A stretch of 64,000 bases of DNA from Gadus chalcogrammus. Its lineage: Eukaryota > Chordata > Actinopteri > Gadiformes > Gadidae. Numbering within the stretch: position 1 is the stretch's first letter; the number at the start of each line of letters is the position of its first letter. Where the stretch lies: contig NC_079431.1 in NCBI RefSeq assembly GCF_026213295.1, positions 15,537,482 to 15,601,481 of the forward strand, written 5' to 3'. The notes below the pieces were generated by a model that saw only the letters and a list, made by a program, of their open reading frames with translations, was not told the origin of the DNA and ran no database searches. Below are positions 1 to 11,332 of this stretch, one piece after another. The position numbers and the translations under genes were made by a program.

Positions 1-520
1 GATGCTTTTTCAAAGAGGACCAGGCTTTTTAGCGCAGGTAGAATCTAGCGTCAGCCTAGAATCTATGCTGCCTAGAATCTACTACATCAAGGGAAAAAAT
101 ACTCAATGTAGAAAGCACACACCTTCACTTTTAAAATGGGGCTGCGAAGTTTTTAAGGATAGCTGTGTGCCTACAGTACGTGTTTCCAGGTGGTCTGTCT
201 GGCAGGCAACATCCCTTGAGAGAAGCTGCTGAATGTAAGCACTTGATGAGCTGGCCTGCGTAGAGACAACAAAGTAAAATCAGTACTCAATTTATTACAT
301 TGTATATATTCCAGGTGCAAGTTGTAAGAAGATATAAGATAAGCATGTTTCGTGAATTACATTAGCCTAATACTTAAAATTAGTTATATGAAATGATATT
401 ACATCCTTGATTTGTTTACATATTTTATAGTTCATCTCATCAACTCAATACCATGACATCAAGCTCTGCAGAAATCTGCTAATAACCCTTTGATTTGAAT
501 CAGGTGTGAAGGAGAAAACA
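1..520. repeat. Segmental duplication, copy A (left part)
   Basis: This stretch matches 18,860-19,370 in the same orientation, with scattered substitutions and small indels. Shared landmarks are the opening agaggaccaggctttttagc, a run about the R-rich lead gagagaagctgctgaatg, and the final gatttgaatcag. The first ~50 bases are also the start of the tandem units at 15,237 and 17,047. No gene is recognised in it. It marks the window start as part of the zinc-finger cluster duplication. Confidence 0.8.
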
Positions 521-925
521 TGCCTATAATAGTGTTCCGTAATTGTCATATTCAAACCACACTGGGTGACTCAATAAAACTCCCTCAAGAAAAGATTTGA
601 TAAGTACATTTAGTATAAATGATAATGTGTCATTCAATTTGATATCTCATTCAACTTAAATTGGAGTGGATAAAAGTGTGATTAACCGCGAGTTGTCTCA
701 CCAAACGATGTGATTATAACTTGTAATCTTTGTCCAGCCGTAATAAATACACTATTGATGGAGATGGTTTCCCCTATTTTTGTCCTTTAATCGTATTCCT
801 TTGCAAAGATTGACAATGAATGGTCTAACAAATACCTTCATGAATAACGTGTGTGTGTTATAGTTGTGTTGTGACGCTAAAATCAACGTAGCAGACTAGT
901 AGACGACTACTGCCGCACAGCCTGG
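521..925. other. Intergenic, nothing recognised
   Basis: AT-rich unique-looking sequence. No exon, repeat array or inverted repeat is evident. Confidence 0.5.
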
Positions 926-1284
926 TGTGAGGTTTGTCCCATTTCCGTACATCCAGCTGTTTTCGATTTGCGTTTCTTCCTCAAGTACGTACGGTAACAC
1001 CGGGATTCCACCGGACGCGTTACGGCAACGTTACGGCTGCGGCACGTCTTGGCCGCGACTTTGCCCTGCTCGCATTTCCACCGGGCGCGTTACGGCAGCG
1101 CAACGCTGCCTTGCGAGCCAGCCGTATTCACGCGAGATCACGAGATCCCGCGATAATCCTAAACCTAATGTACTAACCTTCCACTCCCAAAACTACTGCA
1201 ATTAAATGCCAGGCTTTGTCCTTTCTGACATTGTTCTTATAAAAAGGATGATTTGAGACCCTTTGATTGATTGACTGCTGACCT

Positions 1285-2084
1285 GGGTCCAGTTGCACCA
1301 GCAGAACGTAAGGTCCCACTTAGGCTACGTTGAACGTAAATCACCCAAACGTTCGACTTAACACTCTACTAAAATAATAGCAGTTGCACCAAGCAGATAG
1401 TTTCAACTTAACACTAAGTTATAACTTATCTTTTACACCTCCCCTCTAGCTGGTGTAAGTTCCATACTAACGATTAAGAACCGTTAAAAGAAAAAAACGT
1501 AAAAAAATTTCAACACTAACGCAGGGTAAAGATGATGGCTATTCGTTTTGAGCAATGGGAAGAGGAGTTTCAATGCGATATGCGCCGGGAACGGATTGTC
1601 CGTGACCGTATCGATCCATTTCTTTATTATGATGATGTTGAATTATATGCGCGATTTCGGTTTTGCCAGGTGGAATATTATATTTATTTATTTATTATAA
1701 AATCCGCCATCAAATAGCTTAACCTCACGCCTATACCGTCCAAGCAAATTTTAGAGAATAAATGACTGAAAACTGTATTGTTTGCCCTCTCATTTGGGTG
1801 CTAACGCGTCTTCACTCGGGTAAGGTGGAAACTTGTATTTCCTGTTTACATTGTTATCTGTCAATGATTGGCTTGAAATTATCTAAACGTCATTAAAAGC
1901 GACACTGGTACACTTTATGCACTACTAGTAACGTTACAACTTAAGTTATGGTGGTGCAACCAAAATTTAGAACACCTTTAGTTTGACACTAGCTACGTCG
2001 AGCGTAGGGTTAAGGCAGACTTTACACCCGAACTTATGATCGGCTTTACGTTCTGCTGGTGCAACCGACTGCTGGTGCCACCGG
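1285..2084 (+). mobile_element. Deleted Harbinger-type transposon
   Basis: Inverted termini share GTTGCACCAGCAGAACGTAA (left near 1,291; right, reversed, near 2,046-2,068). The interior is only about 0.8 kb and includes the transposase-start remnant at 1,532-1,717, so most of the transposase gene is gone. Family placement rests on that peptide; the exact ends and target duplication are unclear. Confidence 0.6.
1532..1717 (+). pseudogene. HARBI1-like transposase N-terminal remnant
   Basis: The 61-codon frame opens with a basic/acidic helix and then RDRIDPFLYYDDVELYARFR, the type of segment found at the start of PIF/Harbinger nucleases (an Arg-rich region, then D-E/D-L-x-x-R-[FY]-R). The catalytic DDE core that should follow is absent. 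After the FRFC segment the frame runs into AT-rich sequence and stops. It is a relic, not a functional gene. A similar short remnant lies at 62,071-62,190. Confidence 0.55.
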
Positions 2085-2465
2085 TCATGACGTAATAATG
2101 TTGGTGTTTTATTTATTGTGTTTTATTTTGAAAATTGAGCGGAATGCTCTATGGCTTTTACTTTTTCACTTCCTGCCCTAATCAATCTGCTCTGTTGAAA
2201 TTGACGCGGTTCAGCAGCGGCTCGCGGCAAAAATAGGAATGCTACGGAATGATAGCGCTGCGGCGCGGCACGCCCCTCCTGGGACGCTGCTGAGACGTTC
2301 CGCAGCCGCGCCCGGTGGAAATGGTCTCATTGATTAGAGTGGAACCTATCTGCTGCGGTGACCGCGACCAAGACGTGCCGCTGCCGTAACGTTGCCGTAA
2401 CGCGTCCGGTGGAATCAGGCCGTAACATAGCAACTACGCACGGCTCATCAGTAAATCAGCGTAAA

Positions 2466-3921
2466 GGTACGAACACACCAGACGCGTACCCGCGTAAAGA
2501 TTTACGCGCGTAACGCACCTAAAATGTTGCTTGACCATTTTGTGTCAAAAATGGTCCTACGCATACGCTCCTAACGCGCCTACGCTCCCGCGCCTAGATG
2601 AGTCCATGTCCATGCAAGTGAACGGAGCGTTCCCTCTTCGTCATAACTATCAAACCAAACATCCTTCACATTCACCGAGCGAACATTACGAAAGTAAAAT
2701 GCACATTTCTCGCTAAAAATGTTTCCATAAACGCATTTAATGGCGTAACTATGTTACTATTTCCAACCAGAATAAAGAAAGTTGTCGGCCGTGGCTGCGC
2801 TGGAGTCCGAGGTAGGAAACCCAAACGCCGCCGTGTTTGGGTGATAGAGTTTAGATCGGGTTAGATTAAATAATCTCGGATATAAATAACAATAATCTGG
2901 TTAAATAACTTCACATGGTGTGTCTGGTGTGTTTCCAGCATTCGTAGTGTTGATCAGCAGATATATAGTCCGCCAAGACGTTGAGGTTGCTTAGTAACCA
3001 GAGACTCTGTCCATGCAAGTGAACGGAGCGTTCCCTCTTCGTCATAACTATCAAACCAAACATCCTTCACATTCACCGAGCGAACATTATGAAAGTAAAA
3101 TGCACATTTCTCGCTAAAAATGTTTCCATAAAAGCATTTAATGGCGTAACTATGTTACTATTTCCACCCAGAATAAAGAAAGTTGCCGGCCGTGGCTGCC
3201 ATGGACATGGCTGCGCTGGAGTCCGAGGTAGGAAACCCAAACGCCGCAGTGTTTGGGTGATAGAGTTTAGATCGGGTAAGATTAAATAATCTCGGATATA
3301 AATAACAATAATCGGGTTAAATAACTTCACATGGTGTGTCTGGTGTGTTTCCAGCATTCGTAGTGTTGATCAGCATATATAGTCCGCCAAGACGTTGAGG
3401 TTGCTTAGTAACCAGAGACTCTGTCCATGCAAGTGAACGGAGCGTTCCCTCTTCGTCATAACTATCAAACCAAACATCCTTCACATTCACCGAGCGAACA
3501 TTATGAAAGTAAAATGCACATTTCTCGCTAAAAATGTTTCCATAAAAGCATTTAATGGCGTAACTATGTTACTATTTCCACACAGAATAAAGAAAGATGT
3601 CGGCCGTATGCTTCTGTCCAAGCTCACTACTCTCTGCCAGTGACGTCGGGTCAAGCTCAACGCTGATTGGGCAACGCGGCTAATCGTCATGCGTATGAGC
3701 GTAAAAAGTTCAATTTTTTGAACTCTTGAAATGTACGCGCGTATATATACGCGCGTAAATATACGCTCGTAAATATACGCGGCTAACGCGGGTAAAATGT
3801 TGCTTTAGCGCATGTAACGCGTGTACGCGTCTAATACGCGCGTAAACCAATGGTTCCCTATGGAAAAATTTACGATTTTATACGCGAGGTACGCGGGTAA
3901 CGCGTTTGGTGTGGCCGTACC
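2466..3921. mobile_element. Non-autonomous DNA transposon with GGTACG termini
   Basis: The left end GGTACGAACACACCAGACGC and the right end (reverse complement GGTACGGCCACACCAAACGC) form an imperfect terminal inverted repeat that continues into ACGCG-rich subterminal sequence on both sides. The 1,456-bp interior is filled with a tandem repeat of about 400 bp. No transposase is visible. The flanks (aaa / tta) do not give a clean target duplication. Confidence 0.7.
2611..3600 (+). repeat. Tandem repeat of ~400 bp, about 2.5 copies
   Basis: Copies begin at 2,611, 3,012 and 3,426 (catgcaagtgaacggagcg), giving spacings of 401 and 414 bp. The third copy stops near 3,600. Copies differ by a few substitutions and by a short insertion (ccatggacatgg) in the second. 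The array lies wholly within the GGTACG element, so it was probably amplified inside it. Confidence 0.85.
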
Positions 3922-4194
3922 TTAAGGGGGAACAGGAACTGGGAGTAACTGGCAGTATCATGGACCAGACGGAAATACGTTCTCCCGCTTCTGTCTTTGG
4001 TTTATTTGACTTAGCTAATATAATTGTGTACGAGTGTACGAAATAATATGTGTCTATACTAAAAAATACATTTGAAATGACAAGTTAAAAGTAGGAATGT
4101 CTTAAGTCTATCAAATGCATGAACCCTTTTCCATATTTCCGGTAAGTCATTGTGCTGTGCTGCTGTGCTGTATTGATGTTTGAGAATGTGCTGC

Positions 4195-4375
4195 CGGATC
4201 CGCCACCAGATGGCGCCCGAGATGGGTTAAACGTTTAGACCCGCCCACATTTAGCTCCTCCGCTCGAAAGCGGGAGAATGTATGATACTGCGCGGAATTT
4301 TCCTTAAATGTGGGCGGAGTTAAACGTTTAAGCCCGCCCACATTTAGCTCCTCCTCGATCTGCGGGTTGCAGTCA
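4195..4375. repeat. Direct and inverted repeat cluster
   Basis: The segment ttaaacgttta-a/g-cccgcccacattt followed by agctcctcc occurs twice (near 4,227 and 4,320). Its reverse complement (aaatgtgggcgga) lies between them near 4,305. This forms a small snap-back structure. No coding potential. Confidence 0.65.
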
Positions 4376-5028
4376 GGGGCACTTGGGAACTGGGGGGGAA
4401 CCAAATCGGGTGCTACAGCGGCCATGATTTAGGCCCAATCTCAATCCTTTTCTACATAGAAAATCTCAACCCTAGCCCTCGCTGTTGCGCGTTCACGCGC
4501 CGTGGAGTCATGTCCCAATACTGTTTAAATGTAGCTTAAGGGGAAGGGGGAGGGCTAACATCCCCTCAAAATTGCGATTTTCGATGGGCACCCTCAAAGC
4601 GATTCAGTTCTGACTTGCTCCCACAATACCTTGCGAGAAAACGGAAAATCAAGAAATATCCTAGACAAGATGGAGGACGAAAAGATGCGAAAGGATTGGA
4701 AAAACACAAATGTAAGTATTTTCTCTGTAATTAACTAGTAATTATTTTATTAATTATACTCTGCAGCCCGGCCGAGGACTCTCGGAAGATCGCGAAAGTC
4801 TGTGGCCGATTTTCGCGGAAGATCGCGAAACTCCCCGGCCGACTTTCGCAGGCCGCCCGACCCCGGTTCTCGGCCGGGATGCATGCCCGATCACGGGCTC
4901 TGCATCCCGGCCGTCGACCGGGCTGCAGACCGGGCTGCAGACCGGGCTGGATATCATGTCGTATGATATCCAGATCTTCCATGTTCTAGTGACTCCAGGT
5001 TAAAAATAAGCTTTACTATACTAATATA

Positions 5029-5180
5029 TTAGATTAGATTAGATTAGATTAGATTAGATTAGATTAGATTAGATTAGATTAGATTAGGCTTTATTGATCC
5101 TTTTGGGATGACTCCCTCAAGGAAATTGATTGTCCAGTAGTTTACAGAAAGAAACACAACACAATATTAAATTATATACA
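5029..5180 (-). repeat. LINE-type 3' tail with (AATCT)n
   Basis: Read on the minus strand, a sequence like caatttccttgagggagtc leads through gatcaataaagccta into an (AATCT)n array of about 11 units (5,030-5,086). This arrangement is typical of fish retroposon 3' ends; a sense-strand relative is at 9,310-9,382. No coding part is present. Confidence 0.5.
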
Positions 5181-5199
5181 ATACAAGATAAACAATACA

Positions 5200-5540
5200 C
5201 TCTAAGATAACTATAAAAAGTAAAATAAAAAGTAAACAGTAAAGAATAATTATAATATAATATAAGATAAACAATAAACTCTTAACTAACTATAAAAAGT
5301 AAGCAAAAAACAGTAAACAGTAAACAATAAACTCTTCTAACTCATCTAATATAGAAAGTAATTTTAGTAATATTATTAGTTATTAATTATTAATATTCTA
5401 TAAGTGATATTATATATACTAATATATATATTATATAAGTGATATTATATATACTAATATATATATTATATTAGTAATATTATATAAATATTATTATACT
5501 AATATATTATAGTATATTAGTAATATTACATGGTTAATCA
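5200..5540. repeat. AT-rich palindromic repeats
   Basis: Two direct copies of a ~36-bp unit starting gtgatattatatatact (5,405 and 5,441) lie in a TA-rich tract with many small palindromes. No gene. Confidence 0.6.
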
Positions 5541-5857
5541 ATGTATTTTTTGGCAGTACTATATTGTGTACATAGCTATTATATATTGTACATAACATAT
5601 GGCCATATCAACCAGTTCTGGAATATAATTTCTGTTTCCTTCTTATTCGTTTTCTTTCAGGACTTCGTTGAGTCCACTGCCACCAGCCCCCCCCACCTCT
5701 CCCTCATGCTCCTCCACCCCTGGCACCTCTTCCACCACCCCAGACACCCCTTCCAAGAGGAGAGTGCCAGGGGGCAGGCGAGGCATGAGGAGAGCGAGGC
5801 AAAGTTGGCGGAATGGTGGAGAAGAAGTGATTCTCCACCATTCTCTCAAAAGCTGAG

Positions 5858-5980
<123 letters not shown>

Positions 5981-6589
5981 TTTTAGGTGTGCGTGTGTTT
6001 GTATTTTTAGATGCGTGTGTGTGTATTTTTAGATGTGTGGTTCAGTGTTTCTTATTTAAATAAAGTGTTTCTTCTAAAGTGTTCTTGTTCTTAACCGATT
6101 ATTATCTAAGGGTGCACTCACACTAGGCCATCTGTCCGTGGCCGTGGCCGTTTTAGCACCTAACCGTGCTCAAATCTGCCAGTGTGAGTGTGGCCAGTCT
6201 GGCTAATACCACCTTTAACAGTATTATTATTTTTTTAACACTTTATTTAAACATGCCAATTACAAAATATAAATACCATTTCAGGTTAAACATCTTTACA
6301 ATGGGTCTTGCTCGTTGCCCGAGACAATGGCAGCCAGTCTGTCTCTTGTAACATTACCAGGGGTCTGGTTATCTGCTAGGGGGCACGGGGAGGCCATGAT
6401 GACGTCACAGGGTAGGGTTGTCCCATTTGGTAGGGGATCGGTTAGGGGTAGCAATGAGGGGTAGCAATGAGCATGAGCAATGAGGGTTAGGGTTGAGATG
6501 TAGGGTTGAGACAGTGAGCAAAGAAACGGGATTGGGCCTTAGTCCGCTGTCCTTTCTTATAGGTCCATGGTATTTACACACATAACTGT

Positions 6590-6760
6590 CTTGTTTTTGT
6601 TTTATTTATTTCTTATTGATTATGTTTATTTATTTATTTATTTTTTCCACAATGTCTTGTTTTTTTAAAAAATGTTTGATGACTATATGCTATGTAAGGT
6701 GACCTTGGGTGTCTTGAAAGGCGCCTCTAAATTAAATCTATTATTATTATTATAACTGAT
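6590..6760 (+). repeat. Retroposon 3' tail with (ATT)n
   Basis: The phrase gaccttgggtgtcttgaaag, then gcgcctctaaattaaat and (ATT)n, has the form of a fish SINE/LINE 3' end. It interrupts sequence that is contiguous in the duplicate at 19,755-19,806, so it inserted after the duplication. Confidence 0.55.
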
Positions 6761-6887
6761 GCTATCTACCGTAGCATTAGCGACAGTAACTTGGCTGTTA
6801 GCTGTAGCGCTAATGCTAAAGTAACTTTATAATGGTAACAACGGAACAATATACAGTAAAGCAACACAATGATATGGCGTCAGTTAA

Positions 6888-7125
6888 CTTACTTTTTCGA
6901 GGTTTGTAGCTGAGCCATGGAGAGTTGGTACTGATCCAGACTTGATTCTCAGACGTTGAGCAAGTCCAGCTCTGTATTGGCCCAAGTTGAGGAAGCAGTC
7001 GTCAGTGAAATGTTTGGCGCAGACAGGCGCATTTCCAGAGACAATAAAATTAACCCACTGGTTCTTCAGCGGCTCGGAGGAAGGAACAAAATATAGACTT
7101 TTGTGTTCATTTGTACATCCAAACA
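6888..7125 (-). pseudogene. THAP-type zinc-finger exon
   Basis: On the minus strand an acceptor (ttgctaag, ending 7,126) is followed by an open exon of about 79 codons, ending at a consensus donor gtaagt (from 6,887). The peptide reads FGCTNEHKSLYFVPSSEP, then LKNQW, then VCAKHFTDDCF, and closes near SGSVPTLH. This gives the late Cys-x2-His pair, the invariant Trp and the AVPT-like motif of THAP DNA-binding domains. The stretch before VCAKHF looks shorter than usual, so part of the loop may be lost. No partner exons were found nearby and a truncated second copy lies at 19,930-20,066. It may be an exon of a larger gene or a relic. Confidence 0.6.
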
Positions 7126-7164
7126 CTTAGCAACTGCTATGCTTCGCTCGTTTGCGAGCCGGTG

Positions 7165-7661
7165 CGTGTTCCAATACCCGTACTTCCATGAGTACACTTA
7201 AAGGAAGTACACTATCTGCACTATCCGTACTCACTTGAGTACGCTAATTTTTCAGATGTGAGCGCTGTTCCAAATCGAGTACTCCGTGGTGCACTAACCG
7301 GAAATGACGATCACGACTGCCGCCGTGGCTCCTCCCCCGCAATAAACATCCCGCTTTGAACGGTGAACTCTTTACGCCTAGCAGCTATAAAAACTACAAA
7401 ATGACTCTATTAATGCAGGCTATGTGGAAAATGCGCCGACTTTGTCTCAGCCTGGCTCCGCCTCTTCCGCTACGTAGCTAAGATGGCTGCCGTTGAGTAC
7501 GGAGAGTGTCCTCTGCTTCGATCCACACTTCACGATTAGCCCATTTTGAGTACGGCATCCGGGTCCTTGAAGTATACTTCTTTTCGCCGGATCTGAATTG
7601 GAACGTACTGCGTACTCAAATTTTGAGTACGCAGTACGGACAGTACGGGTATTGGAACACG
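7165..7661. mobile_element. MITE with CGTGTTCCAATACCCGTACT ends
   Basis: A 20-bp terminal inverted repeat is perfect at both ends of a 497-bp element. Its subterminal regions are rich in GAGTAC/GTACTC. It contains no transposase. The flanks give no clear target duplication. Confidence 0.8.
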
Positions 7662-8020
7662 GCCATGGTGTCTCTCAAGGAAAGAACTACAGCCGTTTCT
7701 CAATTCGCGTACTTGTGCGTGCTCGTGTGCTCGTGGACTCGTGAAACGTCATCAGTCGTTGCCCGAGCACTGTTCCAATTCGAAGCACGCATCAAGCGAG
7801 TACTGTCGTAAAACCCGGAAGTGTTCTGGATGCGTGCTCGATATCGCCGTTTCACCGAGCATGCATCGGAGGTGGCTCGTGTGTGCTTGCTCCCGCTATA
7901 AATCCCAGGATGCATTTCGCACTCGCAGCAGTACGAGGGCGGACAATATGGAGAAGACGCACAAGTTAAAACTGTAGCTTAAATTACTCTTAACTTATAT
8001 ATATATTTATATAATATATA

Positions 8021-8022
<2 letters not shown>

Positions 8023-8070
<48 letters not shown>

Positions 8071-8071
8071 T
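8023..8071. repeat. (AAT)n microsatellite
   Basis: About 16 trinucleotide units in an AT-rich stretch (7,990-8,085). Confidence 0.9.
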
Positions 8072-8237
8072 ATAAATATACATATGTAAGGTCGTGTGTG
8101 TATAGCTTATACACATGACAGGACACTCATATCTTTTCAATTGTTATTCATTCAGAATATTTACATACTATTTGAAAATGAAAGAGGCTGGGATTTTGTT
8201 TTATATCATTTGTTTATATTGTTCAGTAGTATATGCC

Positions 8238-9136
8238 TAACGCCCCGTGCCCACTACATGCGTCCGTTGCGTGATCCCCATTGACTTTAACGCCCCGTGC
8301 CCACTACCGTCCCCACGGACGCATGTAGTGGGCACGGGGCATTACGCCCCGTGCCCACTACATGCGTCCGTTGACTGATGTGGGAAGGCGTGGCTGACTG
8401 ATGGGGGAGTAGTCTTTGCAGAGGCATCCGTCAGCCAATCAAATCGCTTCGCCGGGTTCTTCCCGCTACTTCCTGCTTGTTGCGATGCAAGATGACCCGC
8501 TTTCCATGCAGTATCGTCAGAGGCCGAGTCGCGTCACAGTGCTTAAATGTGCATACGCGATTGTTACGTCCCCCGCTAGGGGAAGGGGTGGCAACATAAA
8601 ACCAGATGTCTTTGGTTAACTGGAAGTTGTTTATTTGTTTATTTAGCCCAGAGCATGGGATAAGTTCCCGTGTAGCAATTAACAAGAACCTCGATCAACC
8701 AACAAATAACCATTCGAAGACCCAATATGGCAAGCTTCATATCCAAGGCCAGCTGCCGTGGATGTTGAGCTCGCCCGTGCTTTATCCTCCCGGATCCTCG
8801 GCCCTCCGATGCAGCAGCCAATCACGTCCGGGGACAGGCACATCAAAATTAACATAATGGTCAACAAATCACACGCGGGGAAAAACACATGATCATTAGC
8901 ATGAGCATCGACAAACTGAGGATTTTACCCATGAGGGCGGGGTGTCAATCAGCAACCGTACAGCGATCTGATTGGATGACGGATCCGTCGCTGCCAAAAA
9001 GTTGAAAATTTTTCAACTTTCTGACGGAGCCGAAGGCTCCAACGGAACGGACGGATCCACAATGCATTGCGCGTCCGTCCCCATTAAAGTCAATGGGGAT
9101 CACGCAATGGACGCATGTAGTGGGCACGGGGCGTTA
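8238..9136. mobile_element. Foldback MITE with CGCCCCGTGCCCACTACATG ends
   Basis: The left terminus at 8,241 and its exact reverse complement ending at 9,133 extend inward through the 'gtgatccccattgacttta' segment, giving more than 45 bp of near-perfect inverted repeat. The left arm itself is triplicated (8,241, an inverted copy ending 8,341, and 8,346), probably by internal rearrangement. A solo LTR occupies the middle (8,562-8,962). Confidence 0.85.
8562..8962 (-). mobile_element. Solo LTR with GCGAT target duplication
   Basis: A 401-bp segment begins TGTTACG and ends GTACA. It is flanked on both sides by GCGAT (8,557-8,561 and 8,963-8,967), the 5-bp duplication expected of an integrase-driven insertion. 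On the minus strand two AATAAA signals lie about 60-75 bp from the LTR end, favouring minus orientation. No internal retroviral-type sequence or second LTR is present, so recombination between LTRs has removed the body. Confidence 0.75.
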
Positions 9137-9174
9137 CCCGCACATGTTTGAAATAAACTATCTAAACTAAAACT

Positions 9175-9250
9175 AAACTATATATATATATATATATATG
9201 GATATGGATATATATATATATATATATATATATGGATATGGATATATATG
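9175..9250. repeat. (TA)n tracts
   Basis: Two TA arrays separated by ggatatgga. Confidence 0.9.
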
Positions 9251-9309
9251 TTATATTTTATATTATATTTTATTCTTAATATTTATTTATTTATTTATTT
9301 GTGTATGTA

Positions 9310-9395
9310 TATCTGGAGTTCGTGACAAAAATAATTTCCCTCTGGGATTATTAAAGTATTTATCTATCTATCTATCTATCAATGATGTGAAGACA
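9310..9395 (+). repeat. Retroposon 3' tail with (ATCT)n
   Basis: The sequence aatttccctctgggattatt, then aaagtatttatctatctatc, has the structure of a fish LINE/SINE 3' end in sense orientation. No upstream coding part is attached. Confidence 0.55.
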
Positions 9396-9450
9396 GTCCA
9401 TCAATTCCTTTGTTTTATCCACTGAATCCAGATTTAAAAGGGTGCGCATA

Positions 9451-11332
9451 CTAAAAACTGATTCTCCAGCTGATCCAAGCCTCCGGTACAGTCCTCCTTT
9501 GCCTGGAATAGCGCCCCCACTGGAGAAGTACATGTTCTACAGTCTCTCTTTCTCCACACTCACACCTGCCATCTGGGTGTTTGCCAATCAGAGCCAGCCC
9601 ACTCCTCAGCCCACAGTGTCCAAGCCTCAGTCTTGTGATTGCTACATCATCTTTTCTTATGCACCTAAAAGTGCACCTATCTTTATTTACATTTTCCTGT
9701 ATTGTAAAGTACGCCCTTCCCTTCCTCTCCTTCTCCCAAGAGTTTTGCCACCTTTCCTTTAGAGCCCTGTTTATTTTTTCCATGTACTCGGGTACCCCAT
9801 ATTGCAGATGAATTTGCACTGTTTCCTCCTTCTTTGCTTCCTCATCCGCCTCCTCATCCGCCTCCTCGTTCCCTTTCACACCCACATGAGCCGGCACCCA
9901 GAGAAACCCCACCTCCCTCCCCGCCTTGTAAACTCTGAACACAGACTGTAGTATTTCCACAATTAAATCCGGTCTGGACTTGGATTTTCCTTCTTTTATT
10001 GAAATGAAAGCTGCAGCTGAATCACTAAATATTGTTGAATACCCCTGTTTATTATCCTCCACTCATCGTAAGGCCCATAAGACTGCCACCATCTCTGCTG
10101 TGAATACTGACATATGATCTGAGACTCAATACCCTATTCTGTACCCGATTTCAGGAATGCTAATACCCACTGCTACTTTACCACTCTCACGCTCCTTTGA
10201 CCCATCAGTGTAAATGAGTAGATGGTCTCCCCATACTTGTTGCTGCCAGACTTCTATCTCTTTTACTACACCCTCTGACATCCTTGATTTGCTTACTCAT
10301 AAACTTGGACAACACTGGGATCTGGGATCAGCCATGACGGAGCAACTGAGCGACACACTGGAGAACAAACACTAACATCCCTAATACCAATTTCCTGCGC
10401 CACAGATTTAAGATTTTCTGCAAAGTTAGTTTTAGTTTTTCTTATTCCCATAAACCCCCAATGATCACCCAGTAGGTCTTTTGTTGGTAACACTTCCCTT
10501 TGTCCTTTGAGCTTCATTAGGTATTTCAAGCCAAGTTTATATCTTCTTAATACTAGCGGCATCTCACCCATTTCTATTAGTAATGCTGCTATTGGAGTTG
10601 TACAGAATGCTCCACAGCACACTCTTAAGGCTTTTGCTTGGACTATGTCTAATTTGTTTAACACTGAAAGAGCTGCTGATCCATAAACCATGCATCCATA
10701 ATCAATTGCTGATCTTATCATTGCTCTGTAAATCAAACCCTGTCCGACTTGTTCTGAACTATGTAGGTCGACCATCATTTAACACCACTAGCTGTTTTTT
10801 GTCTATAAACTCTTCTACAATTTTCCCATTCCTATTTCTCTTCTTGCTTCCCCACAGATCATTATGTGCATTAAAATACCCAACCCACACCATTGGTTCA
10901 CTAATCCTATCCAAAATTTCCTGAAAATGAATCTCCTCCAACTTGATGCAGGGGTTATACAAATTAACAATGGAGATTTCCCCCCGGTCAGTCCACACTT
11001 CTGTGACAACACATTCCCACACTGTATCCATCTCCATTCTTCTATATTGAACTCCATTCTTAATAAAAGTTGCACACCCCCCTCCTGCCGTACTCCCTCC
11101 TATCACACTTATATCCCGGAATTCTAAAATCCAGTCTTGGTTTCAACCAAGTCTCCTCAATGCAAATTAATTCTGGCTTTTCCTCAAAACCATCCAACAT
11201 TTGTTTAAACTCTTGCCCATTTGCAACCAGACTCCTGGCATTCCACTGCATTAAATAAAACATAACACAAGGGACACTAATCCCCATCAGAATCCCCATA
11301 TGTACTTTCCATTTCCTCTTCCTCATTAGCAT
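9451..11332 (-). pseudogene. RNase H-encoding LINE (I/Nimb-like), RT core deleted
   Basis: In minus-strand order: an ORF1-end/linker region; an apurinic-type endonuclease (near 11,240 MQWNARSLVANGQEF, then LICIEETWLK, WVGYFNAHND); then, with no reverse-transcriptase motifs between, the RT thumb region (10,293-10,778, MIRSAIDYGCMVYGSAA); then an RNase H domain (from 10,062, IFSDSAAAFISI; GFLWVPAHVGVKGNEEAD) and a Cys/His tail (CECGERETVEHVLLQ). A LINE that encodes RNase H points to the I clade. The jump at about 10,765 removes the palm with its YADD motif. A related copy at 20,262-23,990 keeps the RT. Several frame breaks; non-functional. Confidence 0.8.

Larger units (their letters stand above)
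999..2425. mobile_element. GC-rich inverted arms around a Harbinger remnant
   Basis: The arm near 1,003-1,060 (ccaccggacgcgttacggca...) is present in reverse complement near 2,360-2,420. Both arms contain a second, diverged copy of the ccaccggGCGCG motif (about 1,078 and 2,311). The inverted arrangement suggests an old non-autonomous DNA transposon into which the element at 1,285-2,084 inserted. Ends and target duplication were not resolved. Confidence 0.5.
4670..5855 (+). pseudogene. Possible two-exon accessory ORF of the Harbinger-like element
   Basis: An ATG at 4,670 opens 14 codons (MEDEKMRKDWKNTN) ending exactly at a strong donor, gtaagt (4,712). A polypyrimidine tract and acceptor tttctttcag end at 5,660. 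The following ~195 bases are open in more than one frame and are Pro/Ser/Thr-rich, then basic. The in-phase frame is not the most protein-like one, so a frame error or a missing exon is likely. Harbinger elements commonly carry a second, Myb-like gene, but no Myb motif is visible here. Function unknown. Confidence 0.3.

Noticed and set aside
7506..7977. Overlapping ORFs of 70-100 codons
   Set aside because: They lie in and beside a MITE with inverted ends; composition reflects GAGTAC/GCACGAG repeats.
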